The position numbers and the translations under genes are program-made. From Rhizobium viscosum (lineage in GTDB: Bacteria > Pseudomonadota > Alphaproteobacteria > Rhizobiales > Rhizobiaceae), in NCBI RefSeq assembly GCF_014873945.1, contig NZ_JADBEC010000001.1, positions 2,212,001 to 2,276,000 on the forward strand: DNA of 64,000 bases. Direction: 5' to 3'. Shown piece by piece: positions 18,701 to 27,493 of this stretch; the first letter of the stretch is position 1, and each line of letters begins with the position of its first letter. The notes below the pieces were generated by a model. It was not told where the DNA came from. It did not search any database and worked only from the letters and a program-made list of their open reading frames with translations.

Positions 18701-21700
18701 TATCGAAATCGAGCCTGTTATCCGCAAATTTGCCGGATGCGTTGAACGACAGACCAGCAAGCCTGGCGCTCTTTGTCTGGCTTGTCGCGGCGTTTTTCCA
18801 GTTCAGCTTGAAATCGGCCGCTGGTGCTGCTGGCGTGCCCGTTGCCGTGACTGTTCCCGAAACCGTACCCTCGGCAGCAAGATCGGGAACAAAGCCATTG
18901 GCGACCTTTGCCGGCAGGCTGACGATGTCGGCGTTGATATTGAGGATCGGGCCGTTCGGATCCGCAAGACCGATGTCGCCCGCCGCCTTCAGGGAAAGTC
19001 CGTCAGCGCCGCTAATGCCGCCATCGAAGTTCAGCCTGTTGTCGGCGAAGGTGCCAGATGTCGAGACGCCGAGAGGGGCGATGCCGGCGCCTTTTGTATG
19101 GCTGGTGGCCGCATCCTTCCAGTCGAGCTTGAAATTGACAGCGGGGGCGGCCGGTGTCCCGGTTACGTTCACCGTACCGGAAATCGTGCCATCGGCGGCA
19201 AGATTAGGAACGAAGCTGTTGGCAAGGCTTGCCGGCAGGTCAGTGATGACGGCATCGAGCTTCAGGGTCTCACCAGCCGAACCGGTGACCGATACCGAGC
19301 CGCTGCCGGTCTTGACGGTCAGACCGTTCAGGCTGGCAACTCCCTTGGTGATGTTGACCTGTGCGGGTGACGCCAGCTCGACCGGAATGTTGTGCGGCTT
19401 GGCGGCGAAACGGTCGAGATTGAGATCGATCATGCCGCCTGCCGACTGCACGTTGCCGGCGGCCTGCAGCGGATTGCCGTCATAGCCCGCATCCAGATTG
19501 AAGTCGGTGCGGGTCTGCTGCTGGACGAAATCGAGCGCAATGCCGGTGAGCTTATTGGTCCCGACGCCGAACTCGTCGGCCCTTATTGTTCCGCTGGCTG
19601 CAAAAGCCTTGATATCGCTGACGGTCACGTCGATCGTCGGCCTGGCGATCGTAAGCGTGTCACGGCGGATGCCACTGCCGCTGGCGGCAACCTTGAGCGC
19701 AATCTTGCCTTCAGTGCCGGTAATGTCGACGGAGCCCTTGAGGTCGCCTTCCGCCTTCTGGCCGCCGAGAGCGGCAAGCAGGCTGATATCGGGGAAGTCG
19801 AAGGTCAGCGCACCCGCCGGCGTCATGCCTGACGAAAGTGTGAGGTTGCCTGCCAGGCGATTGCCGCCGACATCGGCCGTCAGCGCGGGGATAGAAATGA
19901 TCCCCTTCTCGGATTTAACGTCTCCATTGATGCCGATCGGCTGGCCGTCGATCGTGCCGGTCGCGGCTATCCGGCCCTGCGGAGCGGCAGGATCGGCGGA
20001 GCCCGTCAGATCGATGTTGAGATCGCCGACCTTGCGATCGGCCATCTGCAGGCTGGCAGCTTTCATATTGGCAGTGAGTGCAAGTGCTGGAAGCGTGCCG
20101 CTTGCCTTAATGCTGTAATCCGCTTCCCCGCTCGTGCCTGACAGCAGCTTGCCGATATCGGGAAGCTTGCCGGCGAGATCGGCCGTCAGCACGTCATCCT
20201 CGAGCACGACGTTGCCGCCTGCCTCGATGGTGGGGGATTTGATCGTGATGTTCGACAGCGTCACCTTGGAGGGGATCGTGCCGGCAATCTGGGTCTCGAG
20301 GTTGATCGGTGCATCGAACTTTTCGGCGACGGCCGGCGGCAAGGCGGCAGGCTGGACAGTAAATTTCGCATTGCCGGTCAGCGTATTGTCGGCCAGGCGA
20401 TAGGAACCGTTGAGATCGGCGCCGATATTGGCACTTTCGACAGTCGTGCCGTTGAAGCCGATGCCGTTGCGGGAAATCTGAAGCGGCGCGACGAGTGTGA
20501 TCGGACCCCGAACCGCGCGGTTGAGGTTGGGCTCGGTGAAGGTTGCGTCTCCCGCGACGAGGCGCAGCTGGATATCGCCGGCACCATTGGCGAGATTGAA
20601 GGCATCGCTCTTGGCAGTCAGCTTGACGTTGCGGATATCGGCTTGTGGCATCGTGGCGGAATCCAGCGATCCGCTGGCGTTGATGCGCACGGCCTGTGCC
20701 TGTCCGGTCATTGCCAGATTGAGGCCCGAAATCATGAAGCGTGCTTCGCCATCTGCTAGCGGCCAGCGAAAATCGACCGGACCGGAGGTGCCGAGCACAT
20801 TGGCGTTCAGGCTGTTATTGCCGGCAGGGTCGAGCGTGCCGGATGCAGCGATGACGACGCTGCCGGTCGCCAGATTGCCGGTCTGGATATCGATCTTACC
20901 GTGATCGTCGAAGGTTGCGGATACATCGATATTCGTCTGGCCTGCGAAAAGCGGCCGGAATGCCATGGGGAGCAGCGCGCTTACATCGCCGCCGCCCTTG
21001 AGGTCGAGATGATGCAAGCCGTCGGGCGTGATCGCGTGCTTGCCTTCCAGCGAGGCACGTTGCTGGCCATCGAGGGCAGCCTGCAGCTTGCCGTTCCAGT
21101 CCGAGATCGGACCTTCGCCGTTGAGCGCGATATTAACTGCCGGGCTGCCGGGCAGACCAAGAAAGCCTGCGAGCAGGCCGCCCTGCGGTTCGGCAAGCTG
21201 CGCGTTCAGCCGCAGATGGCCATTTGCCGGGGTGAAGGCGATATCGGCGGAGAGCTTTGCGTCGGGAACCTCATGGCGGTTGACGTTAACAAGCGCTTCG
21301 CCGCCATCGCCATCGGCTCTGAGGTTGCCAGTGGCGGCAAGTGAGAAGGCCCGGCCGGCCAGAGGCGCGCCAAGGGAAATATCGGGCAAAGCGATATGCT
21401 CGATATCGATCTTCAGCGGCAGCCGGAAGCCCCCGCTGCCTCCTTCCTCTGGAGTCACCGGCCTGGAAGGGAGGGTGCGTACCGGCTGGCGGCGCACCTC
21501 GATGGAGGCGACTGATACCTGCCTGGCATGGAAGGTACCGGTCAGCAGCGCCAGGGGATTCCAGTCGACGGCGATGCCGCGGATTTCTGCAAATGTGCCA
21601 CGCGTGTCCGAGAGGGTGATCTCGGCTGCGCGTAAGCCGCCGGTCAGCAGGCCCTCGGGTTCGCGCACCGATATCGTCATATCGCGGTTGGAAAGTGCTG

Positions 21701-21845
21701 AAGCGACATTTTCTGTGACAATGCGGGCACCGAAGGAGGTGAAGCCGAAGATCGCCAAAGCAATGACGGCAAGGATGATCGCCGCGCCGAGACCGTAGCC
21801 AACGAGCCGCATTATCCAGTTCATGATTTTCGCCAACATTTGCAT
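15735..21845 (-). CDS. tamB: Translocation and assembly module protein TamB, with tandem internal repeats
   Basis: A giant inner-membrane-anchored periplasmic protein of about 2,036 residues that spans to the outer membrane, working with TamA in outer-membrane protein or lipid transport. An N-terminal membrane helix (VGYGLGAAIILAVIALAIFGF) anchors it; the long middle is beta-rich AsmA/TamB-type sequence; the C-terminal domain (formerly DUF490) ends in an aromatic residue (EHEY). Residues between about 870 and 1,618 form seven consecutive 107-residue units. tamA lies immediately upstream on the same strand, the standard order. Several start codons are possible (21881, 21845, 21839), none with a good ribosome site. 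Longer than E. coli TamB (about 1,260 residues), the excess being largely the repeats. Confidence 0.93.
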   Translation of the reverse strand: MQMLAKIMNWIMRLVGYGLGAAIILAVIALAIFGFTSFGARIVTENVASALSNRDMTISVREPEGLLTGGLRAAEITLSDTRGTFAEIRGIAVDWNPLALLTGTFHARQVSVASIEVRRQPVRTLPSRPVTPEEGGSGGFRLPLKIDIEHIALPDISLGAPLAGRAFSLAATGNLRADGDGGEALVNVNRHEVPDAKLSADIAFTPANGHLRLNAQLAEPQGGLLAGFLGLPGSPAVNIALNGEGPISDWNGKLQAALDGQQRASLEGKHAITPDGLHHLDLKGGGDVSALLPMAFRPLFAGQTNIDVSATFDDHGKIDIQTGNLATGSVVIAASGTLDPAGNNSLNANVLGTSGPVDFRWPLADGEARFMISGLNLAMTGQAQAVRINASGSLDSATMPQADIRNVKLTAKSDAFNLANGAGDIQLRLVAGDATFTEPNLNRAVRGPITLVAPLQISRNGIGFNGTTVESANIGADLNGSYRLADNTLTGNAKFTVQPAALPPAVAEKFDAPINLETQIAGTIPSKVTLSNITIKSPTIEAGGNVVLEDDVLTADLAGKLPDIGKLLSGTSGEADYSIKASGTLPALALTANMKAASLQMADRKVGDLNIDLTGSADPAAPQGRIAATGTIDGQPIGINGDVKSEKGIISIPALTADVGGNRLAGNLTLSSGMTPAGALTFDFPDISLLAALGGQKAEGDLKGSVDITGTEGKIALKVAASGSGIRRDTLTIARPTIDVTVSDIKAFAASGTIRADEFGVGTNKLTGIALDFVQQQTRTDFNLDAGYDGNPLQAAGNVQSAGGMIDLNLDRFAAKPHNIPVELASPAQVNITKGVASLNGLTVKTGSGSVSVTGSAGETLKLDAVITDLPASLANSFVPNLAADGTISGTVNVTGTPAAPAVNFKLDWKDAATSHTKGAGIAPLGVSTSGTFADNRLNFDGGISGADGLSLKAAGDIGLADPNGPILNINADIVSLPAKVANGFVPDLAAEGTVSGTVTATGTPAAPAADFKLNWKNAATSQTKSARLAGLSFNASGKFADNRLDFDTALTGKGGLSLKALGNVAIIGTTIGDIKIDANLANVPANIANGFVKDLDAGGVISGTASVSGTPAAPAADFKLSWQDATTRHTKTAGLTGLNLTATGQFAGQKLDFDANLAGPKALSLRAMGNVELAGTAVRNLKVDADLANLPAGLANGFVPDLGAEGTISGKASASGSLPTPAVTFDLAWVNAATRQTKSNGLTDLSAKATGKYENNRVDFDANLGSSNGALLKANGGVTIDGTAIRDLAVNADIAGLPANLANGFVPGLGAEGIISGTAVTSGTPTEPVVDFKLDWTNAATRQTKTAGLSGLALAASGKYVSNRLDFDASLNGKGGVSLKAAGNLALAGTTIQGIDAKADITNLPAAVANGFVPDIGAEGIITATATASGSLTAPAADFKIDWKNAGTKQTRTAGLSGLTLAASGKLSKDRLDFDANLSGNGGVSLKAAGNLDIAGTTIKGVNAKADVTNLPAAVANGFVPNLGAEGAITATATASGSLPLPSVDFKVDWKNAETNQTKGAGLAPLTLGASGKLADNRLTVDTSLAGDGGLSLKGGGTLAMTGNRAMSMRFNGSLPFAVLGAQLAQQGLVAEGVANVNLEVSGTTAAPVINGTVTTDGAKLIDVRRNLALEGLGATITFNGQQAVISRLNGRLASGGSISASGSVGITGNFPADLSIRLDRAVYVDGTLVVATVDGMLGLRGPLLSNPTLNGRLHIDKASITVPERLPTSLREIDIRHINAPPAVLAQLKNKGRQEPPREKSSTIMLDIQLDAPSQIFVRGRGIDAEVGGNITIRGSASVPEVVGAFTMRRGRLTILNRRLDFSDRSRITFAGDLTPALDMEATSTSGTTTLTVDVAGLATDPAITFSSSPALPQDEVLAQLIFGQSMSRLSPVQIAQLADAVSQLAGNRSTSLFEGLRNQLGVDDLDISTDAKGRTSVSVGRYLNERTYFELQQGGEAGAKAIINLDVGRGVKLRGAAGGNGSGEAGIVYEHEY
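16992..19238 (-). repeat. Seven tandem 321-bp coding repeats within tamB
   Basis: The motif LPAxxANGFVPxLxAEGxIS recurs with unit starts (minus strand) at 19238, 18917, 18596, 18275, 17954, 17633 and 17312, each exactly 321 bp from the next. Each 107-residue unit goes through DFKLxWxNAATxxTK, LxLxASGK, NRLDFDANL, GGxSLKAAGN and an ADIxN ending. Units have diverged from each other but no indel has changed their length. Flanking sequence on either side looks like more degenerate units. Confidence 0.93.
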
Positions 21846-21915
21846 AAGAGCGGACACTATCCCGTTTTCATGACAGCTCACAGGTCGGAAAGCACTGCGA
21901 AATCGGCATTCTCAA

Positions 21916-21945
21916 AGCATTTCCGTTTCTGGTCACGGAAATGCT
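21916..21945. repeat. Palindrome in the tamA-tamB gap
   Basis: AGCATTTCCGT (21916-21926) and ACGGAAATGCT (21935-21945) form a perfect 11-bp inverted repeat with an 8-base loop. It resembles palindromes often found in rhizobial intergenic mosaic repeats. Confidence 0.7.
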
Positions 21946-21954
21946 CTATCTTTT

Positions 21955-22009
21955 TTCACGCAATTCCGGACGCAAAACCGCTGCACACTTTTGCTGGAAT
22001 TGCTTTAGA
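21955..22009. repeat. Rhizobial intergenic repeat, copy A (overlaps the tamA stop)
   Basis: Runs from TTCACGCAATTCCGGACGC to the terminal GGAATTGCTTTAGA. The same sequence recurs in inverse orientation at 41861-41915 and in shortened form at 57220-57256. Inside are inverted halves GCAATTCC and GGAATTGC. The outer end supplies the TAA stop of tamA (22005-22007). Confidence 0.8.
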
Positions 22010-23930
22010 ACGACTGGCCTATGCCGGCATAAATTCCATAATCCGTCCCACCTTCGTACTTGTTCAGCGGTACGGCAAAATCAAGCCGAAGGGGGCCGAA
22101 AGGCGTTGCATAGCGGATACCGGCGCCCGCACCGGCCCTGATATCGGAAAAATCAGGCGCAATGCTGTCCGAAACCGTGCCGACATCGATGAAGGGCACG
22201 ATACCGATCGTATCGGTGATCCTGATACGCGTCTCGAAGGAGCCGGTCACATAGGAGCGACCGCCGGTGGCCTCGTCGTTTTCATTATAGGGCGAGATTT
22301 CCTGATAGCCGTAACCACGCACGGAACCGCCGCCGCCGGCGAAGAAACGCTGGGTGGCCGGAATATCCTGAACGCCGCCGCCGCCGATCAGCGTGCCGGC
22401 CGCGAGCTTGGCGGCCAGCACGATGCCGTCTTCGGCGCCGAGACCGAGATAGCCTGATATCGAGCCTTCGAAGGCTGAATAGATCGTGCCGTTGAAGAAT
22501 TCATAGCCCGGCTTTGCCGAGAGCGTGGCGTGATAGCCGCTGGTCGGATTGAATCTGTCGTCGCGGGCGTCGCGATCATAGGTGATCGGCAGCGTGAAGG
22601 TCAGATAGTTGTTGTTGCCGAAAGCGTCGTCGTCATTCTCGAAGCTCACCTCGCCCGCTGCAGAGATGGTGTCCTGATCCGTCAATTCATAGGAGATGCC
22701 GAGCGAAGCGGTAATAAGTTTCGCATTATAAGCATCCGGATTTTCCGTCTTCGCGACGATGCCGGCCTTCAAGGTGGCGGACGGGTGGATGAAGCCCGGT
22801 TTTGTGAAGAGGATGCCGGCGGAGTAATCGAGATCGCCGAGGTCGGACGCTTCGCCGAGACGCGAGACGGCGCCTTCGATGCGCAGCGATTCGGCCTCGC
22901 CGAACAGGTTGCGATGGCCCCAGTAGCCGTTGACGCCGAAGCCGTCGATCGTCGAATATTGCGCGCCGATGCCGAGGTAGCGCCGCTTACCTTCGGAAAC
23001 CTCGATCGTCATGGGCAAGGTACCATCGGAGGCCAGCGCGTCGCCTTCGTGGATCGTCACACTGGAGAACACGCCAAGTGCGCGCAGGCGCTCGCCTGCC
23101 TTTCTCAATGCCTCGGGCGAATAGGCCTCGCCCTTCTGTAGGCGGGAATAGCGCTGGATGAATTCCGGCTTGACCCTTTCCTCCCCAGTCACGCCGACTT
23201 CGCCGATCGGAGCAACCGGGCCACCTTCGGCAGCGAGAACGATATCGACGGTGTTCCTGCTGTGGTCGGCAACCACGCGGCGTTCGGTGAGCTTGGCAAA
23301 AGGCCTTCCCTCGCTCTTCAACTGGTCGACGATCGTATCGCCGGCCTTGATGATGGCGAGCGAGCCGGCTTGCTCACCAGGTGCCAGATCGTAATCGGCG
23401 GGATTGCGGTGCGCGGCATCGCCGCCGAACTGTACTTCATTCACGGTGAAGACCGGGCCAGGGGCTATATCCACTTTGACCGGGACGGGCTTTGAGCGAT
23501 CGAAAGTCGGGTTAGGAGGCAGATCGTCTATATTGCGGCCGTCGATGGTGATCGTCACCACACCGCCGTAGCGCGCCTTTTCGAAGAGTGTGGCGATCAA
23601 CCTGTCGCGGTCGTCGCGGGCTTTCACGACGACGCCAAGATCGCCTGAAACCGGACGGTTCTTATCGCCGACGAGACGAGAGCTGTTCTCCAGCGCTTCC
23701 TTGAGGTCGCTATCGGCTGTCCCGGTTTCGAGGTCGACATCATAGCGCACAGGATCGGGCACCTGCAGGTTCTCGTCCTCGTCCTTGCCGAATATGGTGA
23801 TGCCGAAAAGCTTGAATGCGTAAGCGTTGCCCACGAGGACCGGTGAAAATGCAGTCGCCGCTGCGACCACCGCCATGGCGCCTGCTCGATACGCAATACC
23901 AGTTCTCAGGCCCGTCCCTCTAATCCGCAT
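22005..23930 (-). CDS. tamA: Outer-membrane assembly protein TamA (BamA/Omp85 superfamily)
   Basis: A 641-residue outer-membrane protein: signal peptide ending near AYA at about residue 38, POTRA-type domains in the first half, and a C-terminal 16-strand barrel region with the surface-antigen signature (GSVRGYGYQEISP) and a terminal phenylalanine (GIGQSF). With TamB it forms the translocation and assembly module. The upstream position relative to tamB supports this over BamA. Its stop codon lies inside an intergenic repeat element. Confidence 0.93.
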   Translation of the reverse strand: MRIRGTGLRTGIAYRAGAMAVVAAATAFSPVLVGNAYAFKLFGITIFGKDEDENLQVPDPVRYDVDLETGTADSDLKEALENSSRLVGDKNRPVSGDLGVVVKARDDRDRLIATLFEKARYGGVVTITIDGRNIDDLPPNPTFDRSKPVPVKVDIAPGPVFTVNEVQFGGDAAHRNPADYDLAPGEQAGSLAIIKAGDTIVDQLKSEGRPFAKLTERRVVADHSRNTVDIVLAAEGGPVAPIGEVGVTGEERVKPEFIQRYSRLQKGEAYSPEALRKAGERLRALGVFSSVTIHEGDALASDGTLPMTIEVSEGKRRYLGIGAQYSTIDGFGVNGYWGHRNLFGEAESLRIEGAVSRLGEASDLGDLDYSAGILFTKPGFIHPSATLKAGIVAKTENPDAYNAKLITASLGISYELTDQDTISAAGEVSFENDDDAFGNNNYLTFTLPITYDRDARDDRFNPTSGYHATLSAKPGYEFFNGTIYSAFEGSISGYLGLGAEDGIVLAAKLAAGTLIGGGGVQDIPATQRFFAGGGGSVRGYGYQEISPYNENDEATGGRSYVTGSFETRIRITDTIGIVPFIDVGTVSDSIAPDFSDIRAGAGAGIRYATPFGPLRLDFAVPLNKYEGGTDYGIYAGIGQSF

Positions 23931-24050
23931 CCGCCGCTTTTTGGTTACATTAAAATGAAGCTCTGCGTTGCCCAGCCGATAGCAAGCTTAGCGGCAAAAT
24001 CGCGCCACGTGTACCAATTTAAACTGTTGGCGCACTAATTTAGCACAAAA

Positions 24051-24076
24051 AAATCCCGGACGAGGGTCCGGGATTT
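24051..24076 (-). terminator. Terminator of the small lipoprotein gene
   Basis: AAATCCCGGAC (24051-24061) and GTCCGGGATTT (24066-24076) form a perfect 11-bp stem with a GAGG loop. Read on the minus strand it is followed by a T-run (the A7 at 24047-24053), a good intrinsic terminator 28 bp after the lipoprotein stop. Confidence 0.85.
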
Positions 24077-24103
24077 CCATTTTTCCTATTCTGATTGCAG
24101 ATC

Positions 24104-24358
24104 TCAGCGGCAATCATCGATGTAGCGGCGACCATACCGGTCCCGGTAATAGCATTGGCCGGGCTGCTCTGCGACCCTGCCGATAAGCGCGCCTGAAACG
24201 CCGCCGATTGCTGCACCGACTGCCGCGCCGCGCACGTCGCCGGTGACCACGCCGCCGATAACGGCACCAGACGCTGCGCCGATACCGGCACCTTGTTGCG
24301 TGGGTGTGCAGCTTGCGATCGAAAGGCCGATCAACGCGAGTACGAGGACTTTTTTCAT
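24104..24358 (-). CDS. Small glycine-zipper lipoprotein
   Basis: 84 residues with a lipoprotein signal peptide (MKKVLVLALIGLSIASC, acylated Cys at 17). The middle is a glycine-zipper: alternating Gly/Ala-rich stretches such as GAGIGAASGAVIGGVVTGD. The C-terminus holds a short Tyr/Arg/Cys-rich tail (QCYYRDRYGRRYIDDC). Glycine-zipper lipoproteins associate with the outer membrane, but no precise role is known. It has its own terminator and is a single gene. No other family is recognised. Confidence 0.8.
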   Translation of the reverse strand: MKKVLVLALIGLSIASCTPTQQGAGIGAASGAVIGGVVTGDVRGAAVGAAIGGVSGALIGRVAEQPGQCYYRDRYGRRYIDDCR

Positions 24359-24687
24359 TCTTCTCTCCGAGGTTTTTGGCGCCCCAGCGGGCGGATGTCG
24401 TCCCTAACCTGTTTTTTTCTCAGGCTAGCCCGAAAACTATGTCGCAAGAAGGGCTTGTCCACCATCATCGAGCTTTTTTCGTAAGGCGTGGATTTCTTTC
24501 CACGATTAAAAGCGAATTTTTCGCTGGAATTGACGTCGATCAATTTCCCCGATCACGGCTCGCATATTTTTTATCTGGAATCATTCAAAAGTCTGCGCCT
24601 TTTGCCGCAGTTGATGTTAAATCAGGGACGTAAGGGTTGACGTCCGGTTGCCGTCTCAGCAAGAAACAGCCGTACGAACTGGAGCAT
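24359..24687. other. Control region upstream of hemA
   Basis: 329 bp between two divergent genes with no convincing gene. It contains the leader of the lipoprotein gene on the left and a FNR/FixK-like palindrome at 24530-24543 on the hemA side. The stretch is AT-richer than its surroundings, with T-runs near 24410 and 24475. Confidence 0.65.
24530..24543 (+). promoter_or_regulatory. FNR/FixK-type box upstream of hemA
   Basis: TTGAC-GTCG-ATCAA fits the FNR/FixK consensus TTGAY-N4-RTCAA at all ten specified positions. It lies 145 bp before the hemA start. In several rhizobia and relatives FixK or FnrL raises hemA expression under low oxygen, so this is a plausible site of oxygen control of haem synthesis. 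Confidence 0.6.
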
Positions 24688-25905
24688 ATGATGGATTTCG
24701 AAGCGTTTTTCAAAAGCGAGCTGGACGGGCTTCACACTGAGGGCCGTTACCGCGTTTTTGCCGATCTGGAGCGCCATCGCGGCAACTTTCCGCGTGCGAC
24801 CCGCCACACGGCAAATGGCGAACAGGAAGTGACCGTCTGGTGCTCCAACGACTATCTCGGCATGGGCCAGCACCCCAAGGTGATCGAGGCGATGAAGGAA
24901 GCCATCGATCACTGTGGCGCGGGTGCGGGAGGCACCCGGAATATCTCTGGCACCAACCACTACCATGTTCTGCTCGAACAGGAGCTCGCTGATCTGCACG
25001 GCAAGGAAGCCGCTCTGACCTTCACGTCAGGCTATGTTTCCAACTGGGCAGCGCTCGGCACGCTCGGCGCCAGGATCCCTGGCCTCATCATCTTCTCCGA
25101 TGCTTTCAACCATGCCTCGATGATCGAGGGCATCCGCTACGCCAAGTGCGAGAAGGTCATCTGGAAGCACAATGACGTGGCCGACCTCGAAGCCAGGCTC
25201 GCTGCAGCCGATCCCAAGGCGCCGAAGCTCATCGCCTTCGAATCCGTCTATTCGATGGATGGCGATATCGCGCCGATCAAGGAAATCTGCGATCTCGCAG
25301 ACAAGTATGGCGCGATGACTTATCTCGACGAAGTGCATGCCGTCGGCATGTACGGTCCGCGCGGCGGCGGCATTGCCGAGCGCGAAGGCCTGATGGATCG
25401 CATCACCGTCATCGAAGGCACGCTTGCGAAGGCTTTTGGCGTCATGGGCGGTTATATCGCGGCTTCCACGGCGCTCTGCGATTTCATCCGTTCTTTTGCA
25501 TCGGGCTTCATCTTCACGACGTCGCTGCCGCCGGCCCTCGCTGCCGGCTCGATCGCTTCGATCCGGCATCTGAAGGCGAGCCCCTTCGAGCGAGCCCGCC
25601 ATCAGGATCGCGTGCGAAAGCTGCGCGCGCTGCTTGACCAGCAGGGCATTCCGCACATGCCGAACCCGAGCCATATCGTGCCGGTCATGGTCGGCGATGC
25701 CGCCAAGTGCAAGTGGATCTCGGATCTGCTACTCGACAATTTCGGGGTCTATGTGCAGCCGATCAACTATCCGACGGTGCCGAAGAAGACCGAGCGCCTG
25801 CGCATCACGCCGACACCGCTGCATTCGGACGCCGATATCGAACATCTCGTCGGCGCGCTGCATTCGCTCTGGTCGCGCTGCGCGCTCGCCCGTCACGTAG
25901 CCTGA
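24688..25905 (+). CDS. hemA: 5-aminolevulinate synthase
   Basis: PLP enzyme of the C4 (Shemin) pathway: glycine plus succinyl-CoA gives 5-aminolevulinate, the first haem precursor. The protein of about 405 residues shows the alpha-oxoamine synthase features: [17 protein letters not shown] near 77-93, the aspartate of [15 protein letters not shown] near 214, and the PLP lysine K248 in [14 protein letters not shown]. Two adjacent ATGs (24688 and 24691) are possible; GGAG lies just upstream. An FNR/FixK-like box precedes it. A weak CCTGA-TTTT-TCAGG hairpin follows. Confidence 0.96.
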   Translation: MMDFEAFFKSELDGLHTEGRYRVFADLERHRGNFPRATRHTANGEQEVTVWCSNDYLGMGQHPKVIEAMKEAIDHCGAGAGGTRNISGTNHYHVLLEQELADLHGKEAALTFTSGYVSNWAALGTLGARIPGLIIFSDAFNHASMIEGIRYAKCEKVIWKHNDVADLEARLAAADPKAPKLIAFESVYSMDGDIAPIKEICDLADKYGAMTYLDEVHAVGMYGPRGGGIAEREGLMDRITVIEGTLAKAFGVMGGYIAASTALCDFIRSFASGFIFTTSLPPALAAGSIASIRHLKASPFERARHQDRVRKLRALLDQQGIPHMPNPSHIVPVMVGDAAKCKWISDLLLDNFGVYVQPINYPTVPKKTERLRITPTPLHSDADIEHLVGALHSLWSRCALARHVA

Positions 25906-25938
25906 CGTCACTGCGCCTGATTTTTCAGGAAAATTTCT

Positions 25939-27111
25939 TTATCGGATGAGCCCGGCAGCCCGCTGCCGGGCTTCCTTGTCTGCGGCGAAGACATCATCCA
26001 TCGTTGCCGCCGCTGGCAGATCGATGAGATCGTCCATCACTTTTTCGGTGATCTCGGCCATGGCGAGGAAGGGCAGGCGGCCCTCGATGAAGGCTTCGAG
26101 CGCCACTTCCTTGGCGCCGTTCAGCACTGCACCCTGGACGCCGCCGCGCGTCATCGCCAGACGGGCAAGCCGCAGGGCAGGGAAACGTTTTTCATCCGGA
26201 GCCTCGAAGTCCAGCCGCGCGAGCTTGGCGAAATCCAGCCGCTCGATCGGCAGGTTCGCCCGGCGCGGATGGGAAAGGGCGTAGCCGATTGCGGTGCGCA
26301 TATCCGGTGCGCCGAGCTGCGCCAGCACCGAACCATCCGTATAGCCGACCATCGAATGGATAACCGACTGCGGATGGACGATCACCTCCACCTGCTCGGG
26401 GCGCAGACCGAAAAGGTGCTTCGCCTCGATCATCTCCAGCGCTTTGTTGAACAGCGACGCACTATCGATGGAAATCTTCAGGCCCATCGACCATCTCGGA
26501 TGGGCGCGTGCGGTCTCCACTGTGACGTTGGCCATCTCCTCCAGCGAGGATGTGCGGAAGGGACCGCCTGATGCCGTCAGGATGATACGTTCCACGGCAT
26601 GGCGCTGGTTTTCCTCCAGCACCTGGAAAATCGCATTGTGTTCGCTGTCGACAGGTAACAGCTTGCCGCCGCCGTTCTTCACCGCCTCGATGAAGAGATC
26701 ACCTGCCGAAACAAGACATTCCTTGTTGGCGAGCGCGATATCGGCGCCGCGGCGTGCCGCCGCAAGCGTAGGAGCAAGGCCGGCCGTGCCGACGATGGCT
26801 GCCATCACCCAGTCCGCCTCGCGGTCTGCTGCCTCCATCAGGCCGGATTTGCCGGCAGCGACTGCGATGCCGCTGCCCGAAAGCTCGCTCTTCAGCGATT
26901 CGTAATGCCGGTCATTGGCGATGACGGCCAGCTGCGCGCCTGACGATTTTGCCTGCTGCGCCAGCAATTCCACATTGCCGTTGCCGGTCAGGACGGAAAT
27001 TTCGAAATTATCCCGGCCGCCCAGATGATCGATGACATTGAGCGTATTTTGGCCGATCGAGCCTGTCGAACCGAAGATACTGAGGCGCCGAGGCGCGATT
27101 TTGCTCGTCAT
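25939..27111 (-). CDS. dxr: 1-deoxy-D-xylulose 5-phosphate reductoisomerase
   Basis: NADPH- and metal-dependent enzyme of the non-mevalonate isoprenoid pathway, making 2-C-methyl-D-erythritol 4-phosphate. It has the N-terminal GSTGSIG nucleotide motif (residues 14-20 from the start used), the VDSEHNAIFQ metal/substrate block, and the ASGGPFR segment. The Met at 27111 gives 390 residues, near the usual length. An upstream Met at 27201 would add 30 residues lacking family likeness. It is convergent with hemA. Confidence 0.94.
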   Translation of the reverse strand: MTSKIAPRRLSIFGSTGSIGQNTLNVIDHLGGRDNFEISVLTGNGNVELLAQQAKSSGAQLAVIANDRHYESLKSELSGSGIAVAAGKSGLMEAADREADWVMAAIVGTAGLAPTLAAARRGADIALANKECLVSAGDLFIEAVKNGGGKLLPVDSEHNAIFQVLEENQRHAVERIILTASGGPFRTSSLEEMANVTVETARAHPRWSMGLKISIDSASLFNKALEMIEAKHLFGLRPEQVEVIVHPQSVIHSMVGYTDGSVLAQLGAPDMRTAIGYALSHPRRANLPIERLDFAKLARLDFEAPDEKRFPALRLARLAMTRGGVQGAVLNGAKEVALEAFIEGRLPFLAMAEITEKVMDDLIDLPAAATMDDVFAADKEARQRAAGLIR

Positions 27112-27493
27112 CATCGTCGATTTCGCAAGAAATTGCATATTCGGCATCGGCTCTACAGGGGATCGCGGGAGGCAGCAAGTGTGCGGTGCAGCAAATTTCA
27201 ACTCCAGAGGGGTTTACATAGGTCCGCCATGATGTGATCCTGATAACGGTCCTCACGGGGATGATCATCTGCTGCGGCCGGTTACGGTCGAAAAAGGCAA
27301 ATCCGCTGGGCGTTGATGCGTCCGACGAGCGACCGGCAATTTAATGCCATTGGCCGCGGCCAAACAAAAATCGAAGACTGAACCGGGATTGCGTGTCTGC
27401 ACCGTCCTTCATTGCGTTCGACGCGAGCGCTCCACGTCCGCTTTGCGCCTATCGGTGCGCGATTGGCGTGCTAGTTCAAAACGATGCGATATT
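27112..27493. other. Intergenic region between dxr and an exported protein gene
   Basis: 382 bp between divergent starts. No gene, tRNA, or clear palindrome was recognised. Open frames exist on both strands but have no ribosome site or family likeness. It should contain both promoters. Confidence 0.5.

Noticed and set aside
16693..19485. A 930-codon open frame on the plus strand across the tamB repeats
   Set aside because: It is antisense to tamB; the 321-bp periodicity and high GC keep the opposite frame open. No ribosome site, and the composition is Ser/Ala/Pro/Arg-heavy as in shadow frames.
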